From contig JBBDQU010000085.1 in NCBI GenBank assembly GCA_040905865.1, forward strand, positions 146,256 to 210,255: a stretch of DNA of 64,000 nucleotides. Reading direction: 5' to 3'. The stretch comes from Alphaproteobacteria bacterium (GTDB taxonomy: Bacteria > Pseudomonadota > Alphaproteobacteria > UBA8366 > GCA-2717185). The notes below the pieces were generated by a model, which saw only the letters and a list, made by a program, of their open reading frames with translations, was not told where the DNA came from and ran no database searches. The first letter of the stretch is position 1, and every line of letters begins with the position of its first letter. This document shows positions 45,215 through 55,098 of this stretch, in pieces. The position numbers and the translations under genes were made by a program.

Positions 45215-45637
45215 ATGTCCGACACGAGCAATTCCGATATCAACGCGCGCGATTTACTGGAGCTGACCTCTGAAATCGTTGCCGCACACGTATCGAACAA
45301 CTCGGTAACGATGTCGGATCTGCCGACACTGATCGAGCAGGTGTACAAGACATTGTCGAATGTCGGCAGGGACACGGACACGAATGGGGAGCGGCTGACG
45401 CCCGCCATTCCGATCAAGAAATCCATCACGCCCGATTTCATCATCTGCCTCGAAGACGGCAAGCGCCTGAAAATGCTCAAGCGGCACCTCAAGACCGCGT
45501 ACAACATGACGCCTGACGAATACCGTGAACGCTGGGGGTTGCCGAGCGACTATCCGATGGTGGCCCCGAATTACGCCAATCAGCGCAGTTCGCTGGCAAA
45601 GGCCATCGGTCTGGGGACCCGGCCACGCGACAAGTAG
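45215..45637 (+). CDS. mucR: MucR/Ros-family zinc-finger regulator
   Basis: 140 residues. C-terminal DNA-binding core TPDFIICLEDGKRLKMLKRHLKTAYNMTPDEYRERWGLPSDYPMVAPNYANQRSSLAKAIGLG matches MucR closely, with the CLEDGK..KRHL prokaryotic zinc finger; the N-terminal part (about 1-50) is the oligomerisation helix region. MucR-type proteins act as H-NS-like silencers and cell-cycle co-regulators in alphaproteobacteria. Confidence 0.94.
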   Translation: MSDTSNSDINARDLLELTSEIVAAHVSNNSVTMSDLPTLIEQVYKTLSNVGRDTDTNGERLTPAIPIKKSITPDFIICLEDGKRLKMLKRHLKTAYNMTPDEYRERWGLPSDYPMVAPNYANQRSSLAKAIGLGTRPRDK

Positions 45638-45817
45638 CAATTAATGGTCGTTTGTCGCCAAATTCAGCACTTCGAAAGTGGCCGAACCGCCCTTAAGTAC
45701 TATATAATTGGTGCGTGCAGCGGATTGGGGCGGTCGGCGACGCCGATTTCTCCCGATCGGCTTTGGATCACGACAATCAATGCCGTAACCACCGGCGCGT
45801 CAAAGTGAGCAGGGGCG

Positions 45818-46228
45818 ATGCAGAACCGAATTTTGGATTTATGCCAGGAAAAGGGCCTCAAGATGACTGGGCAGCGGCGCATCATTGCGCAGGTCCTGGG
45901 CGAATCCGACGATCATCCTGACGTCGAACTGGTCCACAAACGGGCCTCCGAGCTCGATTCCCGGATCAGTATTGCGACCGTTTACCGTACCGTCCGCCTT
46001 TTCGAGGAGCAGAATATCCTGGACCGTCACGATTTTGGCGACGGTAGGGCGCGCTACGAGGAAGTCACGGAAGACCATCATGACCACCTTATCGATATCG
46101 AAAGCGGCGAGGTCATCGAGTTCAACAATGAGGAAATCGAAGACCTGCAGCAGCGGGTGGCCAAGAAACTGGGCTATCGTCTGATGGATCACCGGCTGGA
46201 GCTGTACGGGACACGCATCAAGAAGTGA
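45818..46228 (+). CDS. fur: Fur/Mur-family metal-dependent repressor
   Basis: 136 residues: winged helix KMTGQRRIIAQVLGESDDHPDVELVHKRASELDSRISIATVYRTVRLFEEQNILDRHDF and metal site DHHDHLIDIESGEVIEFNNEEIEDLQ..LGYRLMDHRLELYG. The two CxxC structural zinc pairs of enterobacterial Fur are absent, as is usual in alphaproteobacterial Fur/Mur, where some members sense manganese. Which metal it senses cannot be read here. Confidence 0.9.
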   Translation: MQNRILDLCQEKGLKMTGQRRIIAQVLGESDDHPDVELVHKRASELDSRISIATVYRTVRLFEEQNILDRHDFGDGRARYEEVTEDHHDHLIDIESGEVIEFNNEEIEDLQQRVAKKLGYRLMDHRLELYGTRIKK

Positions 46229-46490
46229 CAAGCCGCCCTCCTCCTGGCGGAGCGGGAATTCGATACGGAGCCGGCGCTGAATCGCCACGTGTTGCAAAAT
46301 CTTGTTTTTTTGCCATTTCCGGTGTTATTATTAACGACACGCTGGCGTGGACCGGCTGTAGTGCTCGGGATGTTTCAATCGGATCGTTCTGACGCCTTTT
46401 CTGGAAGAAATTTCGTTTCTTATGGTTTTAAGTCATTGACCGGATTAAACGACACGCCTGCCGCGACGATGCGGTCGGGATACTAGCCTG

Positions 46491-47858
46491 GTGAAAAGGC
46501 TCTTTATCAAAACATACGGCTGTCAGATGAACGTCTACGATTCCGTCCGGATGGCGGATGTTCTGGCGCCGCATGGTTATGTATCGACGGACAGCCCGGC
46601 CGGCGCCGATATGGTCATCCTGAATACATGCCATATCCGCGAAAAGGCGGCGGAAAAGGTTTATTCGGAAATCGGCCGGATGCGCCTGTTGAAGCAGGAC
46701 CGCGAAGCCGCGGGCGAACGGATGATCATCGCCGTCGGCGGCTGCGTCGGCCAGGCGGAAGGCGCTGAAATCATCGCGCGGGCGGATTGCGTCGATATGG
46801 TCTTTGGCCCGCAGACATACCACCGCCTGCCGGAACTGATCGCGCGGGTGATGCAAAAGTCGGGCACGCGGGTCGTCGACACCGAATTCCCCGAGGAAGA
46901 CAAATTCGACCACCTGCCGGAGGAATCCGCGTCGCAGGGTCCGGCTGCCTTCCTGTCGGTGCAGGAGGGCTGCGACAAGTTCTGTACCTTCTGTGTCGTC
47001 CCCTATACGCGCGGCGCCGAACAGTCGCGGCCTGTCGCGGCGATCACCGACGAAGCCCGGCGTCTCGCCGCCGGCGGCTGCCGGGAGATCACGCTGCTGG
47101 GACAGAACGTCAACGCCTATCACGGCGCCGCCCCGGACGGGCGGGAATGGGGCCTCGGGCGGCTTATCCGTCACCTGGCGGATGCGGTGCCGGCCGTGGC
47201 GCGCATCCGCTACACGACGAGCCACCCCCGGGACATGGACGATGATCTGATCCAGGCGCATCGCGATGTTCCGCAGCTCATGCCGTACCTGCACCTGCCC
47301 GTGCAGTCCGGGTCCAACCGCATCCTGGCGGCAATGAACCGCCAGCATACCGCCGCGGCTTATTTTCGGATCATCGAGCGGTTGCGCGCCGCGCGCGCGG
47401 ATATCGCCCTGTCGTCGGATTTCATCGTCGGGTTTCCGGGCGAAACGGACCGGGATTTCGCGGATACACTGCGCCTTGTCCGGGAAGTCACCTTCGCCCA
47501 GGCCTATTCTTTCAAATACAGCGTCCGGCCCGGGACACCGGCGGCCGGCATCGACGACCAGGTTCCGGAGCCGGTAAAGGAAGAACGGCTCGCCATGTTG
47601 CAGCAACTGCTCCTGGCGCAGCAGGAAGCCTTTAACCACGGTACGGCCGGGGCCGTGATGCCCGTCCTGTTCGATCGCAAGGGGCGTTTCCCCGGGCAGA
47701 TTCAGGGCCGGTCCCCCTATATGCAATCCGTGTATGCCAAAGCCCCGGACCGGCTGATCGGATCCGTCACCGCATGCCGCATCGCCGCCGTTCACAACAG
47801 AAGCCTGCGCGGTGACATTGTTACCGAGGCGGTTGCCAGCGAAAGGGTCAGTGCTTGA
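46491..47858 (+). CDS. miaB: tRNA-2-methylthio-N6-dimethylallyladenosine synthase MiaB
   Basis: Radical-SAM methylthiotransferase acting on A37 of tRNAs. Starts at GTG 46491 ([18 protein letters not shown]); the N-terminal domain has cluster cysteine C11 and others in [10 protein letters not shown] and [10 protein letters not shown]. The radical-SAM triad is C161-x3-C165-x2-C168 in [16 protein letters not shown], followed by a TRAM domain. 455 residues. The upstream 262-base gap has a CCGCC..GGCGG hairpin after the fur stop, possibly its terminator. Confidence 0.96.
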   Translation: MKRLFIKTYGCQMNVYDSVRMADVLAPHGYVSTDSPAGADMVILNTCHIREKAAEKVYSEIGRMRLLKQDREAAGERMIIAVGGCVGQAEGAEIIARADCVDMVFGPQTYHRLPELIARVMQKSGTRVVDTEFPEEDKFDHLPEESASQGPAAFLSVQEGCDKFCTFCVVPYTRGAEQSRPVAAITDEARRLAAGGCREITLLGQNVNAYHGAAPDGREWGLGRLIRHLADAVPAVARIRYTTSHPRDMDDDLIQAHRDVPQLMPYLHLPVQSGSNRILAAMNRQHTAAAYFRIIERLRAARADIALSSDFIVGFPGETDRDFADTLRLVREVTFAQAYSFKYSVRPGTPAAGIDDQVPEPVKEERLAMLQQLLLAQQEAFNHGTAGAVMPVLFDRKGRFPGQIQGRSPYMQSVYAKAPDRLIGSVTACRIAAVHNRSLRGDIVTEAVASERVSA

Positions 47859-48838
47859 CTACAGTCAGCCGGATGGACGACGCGAACCCGGTTCATATCC
47901 AGTTCGACGACAACAACCTTCTGCCGCTGGTGTTCGGCGCGCATGACAAGCATCTGGTCAGGATCGAACAGCAACTCGGCGTGTCCCTGGTCGCCCGCGG
48001 GAACCGCATCGCGATATCGGGTCCGTCCGACGCCGCGACCACGGCGGGCGCCGCGCTGCGCCGTCTTTACAGTCAGGTTCGCGACGGCGAATTGCTGAAC
48101 GAGGGCGATGTCGACGCCGCGGTCCGCATGGCGCAGACAGCCCGTTCCGACGATGGCGGCGCCGACAACCGCACCATGATCCAATTGCATCGCAAGCGGA
48201 TTGCCGCGCGGTCCGCCGCCCAGGCCCGTTACATACAGGCCATGCGGGAAAGCAGCATGGTGTTCGCGCTGGGCCCGGCCGGTACCGGCAAAACCTATCT
48301 TGCGGTCTGTGCCGCCGTGGAACTGTTCAGCGCGGGCAAGGTGGACCGCATTATCCTGTCGCGCCCGGCCGTCGAAGCCGGCGAGCGGCTCGGGTTCCTT
48401 CCTGGCGACATGCAGGAAAAAATCGACCCGTACCTGCGGCCGCTCTTCGACGCGCTGCATGACACGCTGCCGGGCGATCAGGTGGTGCGCCGGCTTTCCA
48501 GCGGTGAATTCGAGGTCGCGCCCCTTGCCTTCATGCGGGGACGGACGCTGACCAATGCCTTTGTCATCCTGGACGAGGCGCAGAACACCACCGCGACGCA
48601 GATGAAGATGTTTCTGACACGGCTTGGCGAAAACAGCCGCATGGTGATCACGGGCGACCTGAGCCAGGTCGACCTGCCGCCGGGCACCCGGCCGGGCCTG
48701 CGCGATGCGGTCGAAACCCTGGCGGACGTTCCGGGAATCGCATTTGTCCGCTTTTCCGATGCCGATGTTGTCCGCCCGCCGCTGGTAGCGCGGATCATCC
48801 GCGCCTATGACGCCGCGGAGTCGGGTAAGGCAAAATGA
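47855..48838 (+). CDS. PhoH-like ATPase (YbeZ)
   Basis: 327 residues: N-terminal KH-like region ([43 protein letters not shown]), Walker [16 protein letters not shown], Walker [13 protein letters not shown] and motif [13 protein letters not shown]. It is paired with ybeY by a four-base overlap, as usual; YbeZ and YbeY interact in rRNA processing. Start TTG 47855 (TTGA overlap with miaB, AAGGG upstream) or ATG 47873. Confidence 0.93.
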   Translation: MTTVSRMDDANPVHIQFDDNNLLPLVFGAHDKHLVRIEQQLGVSLVARGNRIAISGPSDAATTAGAALRRLYSQVRDGELLNEGDVDAAVRMAQTARSDDGGADNRTMIQLHRKRIAARSAAQARYIQAMRESSMVFALGPAGTGKTYLAVCAAVELFSAGKVDRIILSRPAVEAGERLGFLPGDMQEKIDPYLRPLFDALHDTLPGDQVVRRLSSGEFEVAPLAFMRGRTLTNAFVILDEAQNTTATQMKMFLTRLGENSRMVITGDLSQVDLPPGTRPGLRDAVETLADVPGIAFVRFSDADVVRPPLVARIIRAYDAAESGKAK

Positions 48839-49335
48839 CGCGAGACCTGCTGCTGATCGACATAGCGACGAGAACTGCGGCCTGGGGCGCGGCGCCGTTC
48901 GACGCGGAAGCGGTTGCGCGTCGCGCCACCGGCATGGCCTGGCGCAACGCGGGAAACACGAACCGTGAATCGGAAGTCAGCATCGTGCTTGGCGACGACA
49001 GCTTCGTCCGGGAACTGAACAGCACCTATCGCGGCCAGGACAAGGCGACCAATGTGCTGTCGTTTCCGGCAGATGGCGAAAATGGCCCCGACGATGCGGC
49101 GTGCCTGCTGGGCGACATCGTTCTGGCCTATGAGACAATGGCGCGCGAAGCCGCCGAACAGAACAAAAGTCTGGCGGACCACCTGTCCCACCTGTGTGTT
49201 CACGGGTTGCTGCACCTGCTGGGTCACGACCATCAGACTCCTTCGGACGCCCGGAAGATGGAGGCGCTGGAGATTTCAATCCTGGCGGAACTGGGCATTT
49301 CCGATCCCTTTACCATTCCGGCGCAGGAGACATGA
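48835..49335 (+). CDS. ybeY: Endoribonuclease YbeY
   Basis: 166 residues with the zinc-binding motif HGLLHLLGHDH and the preceding family block YRGQDKATNVLSFPAD. Takes part in 16S rRNA 3' maturation and ribosome quality control. Sits between phoH-like and corC-like genes in the conserved block; ATGA overlap upstream. Confidence 0.95.
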   Translation: MTRDLLLIDIATRTAAWGAAPFDAEAVARRATGMAWRNAGNTNRESEVSIVLGDDSFVRELNSTYRGQDKATNVLSFPADGENGPDDAACLLGDIVLAYETMAREAAEQNKSLADHLSHLCVHGLLHLLGHDHQTPSDARKMEALEISILAELGISDPFTIPAQET

Positions 49336-49338
49336 CGC

Positions 49339-50271
49339 GTGAGCGACGACGCCAGGCCGACGATAATCGAAACAAACGGCGCCACGCCGGAAAGGGAAGC
49401 GCTGGAAGCGGAAAGGCGACCGAGCCTGCTGGACAAGATCCTGCCGTGGCGTATCCAGAAGAATGCCGATTCGACCCTGCGCGACACGTTCGAGGAATTG
49501 ATCGAAGAACACGAGGAACGGGTCGAGGCCATCGATCCGGGCGAACGCGCCCTCATCGCCAACATTCTCAATTTGAGCGGCCTGAGCGCCTATGACGTGA
49601 TGATTCCGCGCGCCGATATCGGCGCCGTCGACATAAACGAAACGCTGGAAGGCCTCGTCTCCCAGATCAACAAGGAAGGACACTCGCGCCTGCCGGTCTA
49701 TCGCGAGACGCTGGACGACGTGGTCGGCATGGTGCACATCAAGGATGTGCTACCGGAAATGGCGGACAGCGCGAATTTCAGTCTGCGCAAGATCCTTCGG
49801 AAAATCCTGTTCGTCGCGCCATCGATGCCGGTTCTCGACCTGTTGCTGCAAATGCAGATGACCCATCTGCACATGGCGCTGGTGATCGACGAATATGGCG
49901 GGATCGACGGCCTGATCACCATTGAGGACCTGGTCGAGCAGATTGTCGGTGAAATCGAGGACGAGCACGACGCCGAGGTGGGCCCGCAACTGATCCGGGG
50001 CGCGCAGGGGTCGCTCATCGCCGATGCGCGGGTGACCGTCGAGCAGTTCGAAGCCGAAGTCGGCACTATTCTGACAGACGAGGAGCGCGAAGAGGATATC
50101 GACACGCTTGGCGGATTCCTGTTTTCCCTTACGGGCCGAGTCCCGACGCGCGGCGAACTGATCGTTCATGAACCCTCTGGCGTCGAGTTTGAAATACTCG
50201 ATGCCGATCCGCGCCGTATCAAGCGGCTGCGAGTCCGGAACCTGCCAACCGCCGACGTGGCGGATGACTGA
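49339..50271 (+). CDS. CorC/HlyC-type CBS-domain protein
   Basis: 310 residues, starting at GTG 49339. Two CBS domains (VMIPRADIGAVDINETLEGLVSQINKEGHSRLPVYRETLDDVVGMVHIKDVL and MPVLDLLLQMQMTHLHMALVIDEYGGIDGLITIEDLVEQIVGEIEDEHD) and a C-terminal CorC_HlyC domain (LGGFLFSLTGRVPTRGELI). No membrane segments. Implicated in Mg/Co homeostasis in relatives. It overlaps lnt by eight bases. Confidence 0.93.
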   Translation: MSDDARPTIIETNGATPEREALEAERRPSLLDKILPWRIQKNADSTLRDTFEELIEEHEERVEAIDPGERALIANILNLSGLSAYDVMIPRADIGAVDINETLEGLVSQINKEGHSRLPVYRETLDDVVGMVHIKDVLPEMADSANFSLRKILRKILFVAPSMPVLDLLLQMQMTHLHMALVIDEYGGIDGLITIEDLVEQIVGEIEDEHDAEVGPQLIRGAQGSLIADARVTVEQFEAEVGTILTDEEREEDIDTLGGFLFSLTGRVPTRGELIVHEPSGVEFEILDADPRRIKRLRVRNLPTADVADD

Positions 50272-51838
50272 CCCGGTTGCCGGCGGCGCGGCCGCCCGGA
50301 CAATCCCCGCCGCCGTCGCCTTCCGGTTTGCCGCAATTTCGGGCTGGCGGCGATACATGGCGGCTTTCTGTCTCGGCTGCGTCCTGACACTGACATTGCC
50401 GCCGGTATACCTGTTTCCGCTGAATTTCCTGATCTTTCCGGCGCTGCTCTGGATACTGGCCGGCGCGGCGACGCGCCGTGCCGCATTCTTTACCGGATGG
50501 TGGTTCGGTTTCGGCTTTTTTGCGATCGGGCTGTACTGGATCGGGAACGCACTGCTTGTATTCGCCGCGAAATTCGCCTGGATGCTCCCCTTCGTCGTAT
50601 TGGGCCTTCCCGCCGTCCTGGCGATCTATACCGGTCTGGCGGCGCTCGTCGCCTGGAAAGGCCGAAACAACCTGGAGCGCGCGCTGCTGTTTGCGCTGGC
50701 CTGGTCGTGCGCCGAATGGCTGCGGGGCCATCTCCTGACGGGATTGCCCTGGAACCTGATCGGCTATGGCTGGACGGGTTCGGATGCCATGCTGCAGCTA
50801 GCCTCGCTGATCGGCGCCTATGGCGTCGGCCTTTTCGTCATCGTCACCGCCTGTCTTCCCGCCGCGATAGCCGATCCGTCAGGGCGCCGGCGGTGGATCG
50901 CGCCCGCCGTTGCGCTTGTCGTGCCGGTCGTCGTCTGGATCGTCGGCGGCGCCCGGTTGCCCGACGGGATGGATGCCGGCACCGGCACCGGCGTGGGCAT
51001 CCGGATCGTGCAGTCCAGTATCCCGCAGACGGAAAAATGGGCGCCGGAACACCAGCAGCGGAACCTGCGGCAATTCCTCGACCTGAGCCGGCGGGATCGC
51101 CCGGACTGGGTTTCTCATGTGATCTGGCCGGAAACCGCGGCGACGTTCTTCCTGTCCAATGCGCCTGAACTGCGCAGGCTGCTGGCGACGGTCGTGCCGC
51201 AGGGCGGCCTGTTGCTGACCGGCGCCCCGCGCCATGAAGTTAATCCGTATCGCCTCATGAACGCGATGATCGTCATTGATGCGGCGGGACAAATTATCGG
51301 CCATTACGACAAGTTCCACCTGGTTCCGTTTGGCGAATACGTTCCGCTGTCGCAGTACCTGCCGCTTCCGAAACTTACAGCCGGCGGTACGGGATTCACG
51401 CCAGGGCCGGGCCCCCGGACATTACGGCTCCCGGGCCTGCCGCCGGTCGGTCCGCTGATCTGCTACGAGGTTATTTTTCCGGGCCATATTGTCGCACCCG
51501 AAGACAGGCCGGCATGGCTGTTGAACCTGACCAACGACGCCTGGTATGGAAAATCCTCGGGCCCGCACCAGCATCTGGCCCAGGCGCGCGTGCGGGCGGC
51601 CGAAGAGGGGCTGCCCATGATTCGGGCGGCGTATTCGGGCATATCCGCCGTCATCGACCCCTATGGCAGAATTCTGCAGCGGCTGGGTCTGGGCGAGGCC
51701 GGAACGATCGACGCGCGCCTGCCGTCCGGCATTCAAGGGACAACATTCTACACACGTCACGGCACCGCGCTTTATGTTGGGTTGCTTTTTTGCGTTCTCG
51801 CTACATATGTATCCCTGCGATTTAGGAAAACATTATAG
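50264..51838 (+). CDS. lnt: Apolipoprotein N-acyltransferase
   Basis: 524 residues with multiple N-terminal membrane helices and a periplasmic nitrilase domain. The catalytic triad is visible: E290 (WPETAATFF), K350 (HYDKFHLVPFGEY) and C400 (LICYEVIFPG). It adds the third acyl chain to lipoproteins such as LptE and the DUF3576 protein of this window. Start ATG 50264 overlaps the CorC-like gene; the C-terminus ends with a last hydrophobic segment (ALYVGLLFCVLATYVSL). Confidence 0.95.
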   Translation: MTDPVAGGAAARTIPAAVAFRFAAISGWRRYMAAFCLGCVLTLTLPPVYLFPLNFLIFPALLWILAGAATRRAAFFTGWWFGFGFFAIGLYWIGNALLVFAAKFAWMLPFVVLGLPAVLAIYTGLAALVAWKGRNNLERALLFALAWSCAEWLRGHLLTGLPWNLIGYGWTGSDAMLQLASLIGAYGVGLFVIVTACLPAAIADPSGRRRWIAPAVALVVPVVVWIVGGARLPDGMDAGTGTGVGIRIVQSSIPQTEKWAPEHQQRNLRQFLDLSRRDRPDWVSHVIWPETAATFFLSNAPELRRLLATVVPQGGLLLTGAPRHEVNPYRLMNAMIVIDAAGQIIGHYDKFHLVPFGEYVPLSQYLPLPKLTAGGTGFTPGPGPRTLRLPGLPPVGPLICYEVIFPGHIVAPEDRPAWLLNLTNDAWYGKSSGPHQHLAQARVRAAEEGLPMIRAAYSGISAVIDPYGRILQRLGLGEAGTIDARLPSGIQGTTFYTRHGTALYVGLLFCVLATYVSLRFRKTL

Positions 51839-51927
51839 ATTTCACGTAAAAATGGATCGATCCGGGCCTTGACGCGGGAAATACTCCTGCCATATTGCGG
51901 GCCGTAAATTATTGGAGATATTCTAAG

Positions 51928-52389
51928 ATGCAAGCGAATGCCAGGGCGGAAGAAGTCCAGACAGGATACGGCACCGGTCGTCCTAACCCTGTTGATATTC
52001 ATGTCGGAAAGCGGGTACGCCTGCGCCGGACCCTGCTGGGTATCAGTCAGGAAAAGCTGGGCGATGCTATCGGTCTGACATTTCAGCAGGTCCAGAAATA
52101 CGAACGCGGCGCCAACCGGATTGGCTCCAGCCGGCTTTTCGACCTGTCCCGTGTCCTGGATGTCCCTGTTTCGTTTTTCTTTGACGACATGCCCCCGGAA
52201 ATTTCCGAAAGCACATCCGGTCCCGGAACGGAATCGATTGCGCCTGCCGGGGATAGCGGCGAAGCGGATCCTCTGGCCAAGCGCGAAACGCTGGAACTTG
52301 TCCGGGCATATTATCGAATCAAGGATCCCGCCGTGCGCAAACGGCTGTTCGACCTGACAAAATCCCTGGCTGACACAAGCGAGGCCTGA
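51928..52389 (+). CDS. XRE-family helix-turn-helix regulator
   Basis: 153 residues from ATG 51928 (TTGGAGATATTCTAAG upstream). HTH core: VGKRVRLRRTLLGISQEKLGDAIGLTFQQVQKYERGANRIGSSRLFDLSRVLDVPVSFFFDDM, followed by an acidic linker and a C-terminal helix (LVRAYYRIKDPAVRKRLFDLTKSL). This protein between lnt and metK is conserved in alphaproteobacteria; its targets are not obvious. metK follows after 150 bases. Confidence 0.91.
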   Translation: MQANARAEEVQTGYGTGRPNPVDIHVGKRVRLRRTLLGISQEKLGDAIGLTFQQVQKYERGANRIGSSRLFDLSRVLDVPVSFFFDDMPPEISESTSGPGTESIAPAGDSGEADPLAKRETLELVRAYYRIKDPAVRKRLFDLTKSLADTSEA

Positions 52390-52539
52390 TCCGCAAAAGA
52401 CAACGGATACGGGCCGCGCGAGCCTGATTCCGCTCGTTCCGGCGGCGTCGTTTTTCATGTGCCGGGACGACCGCGTTTGATTTCGCTGGCCGGTTAGCGT
52501 ATCCAACGGCAACTGAAATCACAAAATCGGGGAAGAATC

Positions 52540-53730
52540 TTGACAAAAGGCGATTTTCTATTCACAAGCGAATCCGTATCCGAAGGTCATCCTGACAAGG
52601 TCAGCGACCGGATTTCCGACGAAGTTGTCGATCTGTTTCTTGGCGAGGACCCATTGTCGCGCGTTGCCTGCGAAACGCTGTGCACGACAAACCGGATAGT
52701 ACTGGCGGGCGAAGTTCGCGGCCCCTCAAGCATCGTCAGCGCCTCGGGCGAAGTCGATGCGGGGAAGCTCGAAGCGCTGGCGCGGGCCGCCATCAGGGAT
52801 ATCGGATATGAACAATCCGGGTTTCACTGGAAAAAACTTTCGTTCGAATGCCATTTGCATGGCCAGTCGGTCGATATCGCCCAGGGCGTCGATGCCGCGG
52901 GCAACAAGGATGAAGGCGCCGGCGACCAGGGGCTGATGTTCGGCTTTGCCTGCCGTGAAACGCCCGTCCTGATGCCGGCCGCCATTCATTACAGCCACGA
53001 AATCCTGCGCCGGCTCGCCGCAGCGCGGCATTCCGGCGAGATATCGGGTATCGGCCCGGACTCGAAAAGCCAGGTGACACTGGAATACGTGGCCGGCAAG
53101 CCGGTCCGCGCGACATCCGTCGTCGTCTCGACGCAACATGACGAAGGGCTGGAACAGTCCGACGTCCGCGAGATCGTGCGCCCCTTCGTGGAGAGCGTCC
53201 TGCCCGCCGGCTGGATGTGTCCCGAGGCCAGTTTCTATGTCAATCCGACCGGCCGATTCGTCATCGGCGGTCCGGACAGCGATTGCGGCCTGACCGGGCG
53301 CAAGATCATTGTCGATACCTATGGCGGCGCCGCGCCGCACGGCGGTGGTGCATTTTCCGGCAAGGATCCGTCAAAGGTCGACCGGTCAGCCGCCTACGCC
53401 GCCCGCTACGTGGCGAAAAACGTCGTCGCGGCAGGGTTGGCCGAGCGTTGCACGATTCAGGTCGCCTATGCGATCGGCGTATCGAAGCCGCTATCGGTTT
53501 ATGTCGATACGCAGGGCACCGGTACCGTCGATGATGACAAATTGACGGGCGCCATTCAGGAAGCGATGGATCTCAGCCCCCGCAACATCCGCGAACATCT
53601 GAATCTGAGCCGGCCGGTTTATGTGCCGACATCGGCGTATGGCCATTTCGGCCGTGAAGCCACCGCGGATGGCGCATTTTCATGGGAGCGGACGGATCTG
53701 GTCGAACCCCTGAAGGCCGCGCTGACCTGA
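52540..53730 (+). CDS. metK: S-adenosylmethionine synthetase
   Basis: 396 residues, likely start TTG 52540 behind GGGGAAG. Motifs: [79 protein letters not shown]. Supplies SAM to the many methyltransferases and radical-SAM enzymes of the region. The 150-base leader was examined for a SAM riboswitch; none was convincing. Confidence 0.96.
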   Translation: MTKGDFLFTSESVSEGHPDKVSDRISDEVVDLFLGEDPLSRVACETLCTTNRIVLAGEVRGPSSIVSASGEVDAGKLEALARAAIRDIGYEQSGFHWKKLSFECHLHGQSVDIAQGVDAAGNKDEGAGDQGLMFGFACRETPVLMPAAIHYSHEILRRLAAARHSGEISGIGPDSKSQVTLEYVAGKPVRATSVVVSTQHDEGLEQSDVREIVRPFVESVLPAGWMCPEASFYVNPTGRFVIGGPDSDCGLTGRKIIVDTYGGAAPHGGGAFSGKDPSKVDRSAAYAARYVAKNVVAAGLAERCTIQVAYAIGVSKPLSVYVDTQGTGTVDDDKLTGAIQEAMDLSPRNIREHLNLSRPVYVPTSAYGHFGREATADGAFSWERTDLVEPLKAALT

Positions 53731-53742
53731 TACCGGCGCAAA

Positions 53743-54453
53743 TTGCCTTCCGGTAACGACGAAGCACGCCGGATCTTTTACGGCAGGCGCTTCGGGCGCA
53801 GGCTGCGGCCGCGAAAGCGGCGGCTTGTGGAAACGCTGCTGCCGCAGGTCGCCGTCGGTCCGCCTGTGCTGGCGGCGGCGCGGGGCGATATCGGGGCACT
53901 GTTCGATCCGCCGGCCAGCCGGGTCTGGCTGGAAATCGGTTTCGGCGGCGGCGAACATATCGCCGCGCAGGCGCGCGACAACCCGGATATCGGCCTGATC
54001 GGCTGCGAACCCTTCGTCAACGGGGTCGCATCGCTGCTCGATGAAATGGACCGGGAGAATACGCGCAATATCCGCATCTTTGCCGATGATGCGCGTATTT
54101 TGCTGGACGCCCTGCCGGAGGCGTCCATTGCCCGCTGTTTCGTTCTGTTCCCGGACCCCTGGCCCAAATTGCGGCATAACCGCCGGCGGTTCGTTTCCCG
54201 TGACAATCTCGATTCCCTGGCGCGCGTGCTGCAGGACGGTGCGGAATTGCGTATCGCCAGCGACCATAGCGAATATGTGCGCTGGATTCTTCTCGAGACC
54301 CTCGCACATGACGCATTCGAATGGCTGGCGCGCCGCGCCGCGGATTGGCGCGTCCCGCCGCCCGACTGGAAGCGCACGCGCTACGAGGAAAAGGCGCTGG
54401 CGAACGGAGATCGATGCGCCTATCTGCGGTTCCGGAGAAATAGTCGCGGATAA
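53743..54453 (+). CDS. trmB: tRNA (guanine-46-N7)-methyltransferase TrmB
   Basis: 236 residues: FYGRRFGRRLRPRKRRLVETLLPQV, SAM motif VWLEIGFGGGEHIAAQA, and the catalytic VLFPDPWPKLRHNRRRFV. The likely start is TTG 53743, 12 bases after metK; no closer ATG fits the family N-terminus. Follows metK in the conserved order. Confidence 0.93.
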   Translation: MPSGNDEARRIFYGRRFGRRLRPRKRRLVETLLPQVAVGPPVLAAARGDIGALFDPPASRVWLEIGFGGGEHIAAQARDNPDIGLIGCEPFVNGVASLLDEMDRENTRNIRIFADDARILLDALPEASIARCFVLFPDPWPKLRHNRRRFVSRDNLDSLARVLQDGAELRIASDHSEYVRWILLETLAHDAFEWLARRAADWRVPPPDWKRTRYEEKALANGDRCAYLRFRRNSRG

Positions 54454-54527
54454 CCCTTGAGAAATCCGGGAATATCGCCTAAATAAGTAGCGTTATTCCC
54501 ATACACCGATTAATCGGCTGTTATATT

Positions 54528-54560
54528 GGGTGGGCCCGCGGGCCCGCCCATTTTAGTTTC
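54528..54560 (+). terminator. Intrinsic terminator or attenuator in the rimP leader
   Basis: Stem GGGTGGGCCC (54528-54537) / GGGCCCGCCC (54540-54549), ten pairs with a very short loop, followed by ATTTTAGTTT. It sits 75 bases after trmB and 17 bases before rimP ATG. Could end the metK-trmB transcript or attenuate the rimP-nusA operon. Confidence 0.65.
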
Positions 54561-54576
54561 TGCTCGGGACTGCCTG

Positions 54577-55071
54577 ATGGATGCGTCCAAACGAATAGAG
54601 GACATGATCGCCGCCCCGCTCGAAAACCTGGGGTATGAAGTGGTGCGTGTGCAGATTACCGGATCGCAGCGACAGACCCTTCAGGTCATGGCCGAACGGC
54701 TGGATGGAATACCGATTGTCGTGGAGGACTGCGCGACAATCAGCCGGACACTGTCGGCGCTTTTTGATGTCGAGGATCCGATCAGCGGCGCTTATACGCT
54801 GGAAGTCAGTTCGCCGGGACTGGACCGGCCGTTGACCCGGCCAAAGGATTTCGAACGGTTCGCGGGCCTTGAGGCGCGGATCGAACTTCGTCGCCTGATC
54901 GACGGCCGGCGGCGGTTTCGCGGTAAACTCGCGGGATTGGATGGCGATACGGTACGAATCGACGTCGACGGGACAGTTGTCGAACTGCCCTTTGCCGAAA
55001 TCGATCGCGCCAAGCTGATCCTCACGGATGAATTACTGGCGCTGGCTGGCGCCGGTGACGTTCAACATTAA
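54577..55071 (+). CDS. rimP: Ribosome maturation factor RimP
   Basis: 164 residues from ATG 54577 (MDASKRIEDMIAAPLENLGYEVVRVQI). Conserved CATISRTLSALFDVEDPISGAYTLEVSSPGLDRPL. Needed for 30S subunit maturation. First gene of the rimP-nusA-ylxR-infB-rbfA-truB operon; an upstream in-frame start at 54526 would translate the terminator stem. Confidence 0.94.
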   Translation: MDASKRIEDMIAAPLENLGYEVVRVQITGSQRQTLQVMAERLDGIPIVVEDCATISRTLSALFDVEDPISGAYTLEVSSPGLDRPLTRPKDFERFAGLEARIELRRLIDGRRRFRGKLAGLDGDTVRIDVDGTVVELPFAEIDRAKLILTDELLALAGAGDVQH

Positions 55072-55098
55072 CTCACGAGAAGACAGGGCGATTCACGT

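Noticed and set aside
45690..45712. CtrA-like box TTAA-N7-ATAA upstream of the fur-like gene
   Set aside because: One mismatch to TTAA-N7-TTAA in an AT-rich stretch and far from the start codon; too weak to claim.
52390..52539. Possible SAM riboswitch in the leader of metK
   Set aside because: The 150-base leader has a short CGAGC/GCTCG stem and some GC-rich pairing but none of the conserved blocks of SAM-I, SAM-II or SAM/SAH riboswitches that I could recognise.
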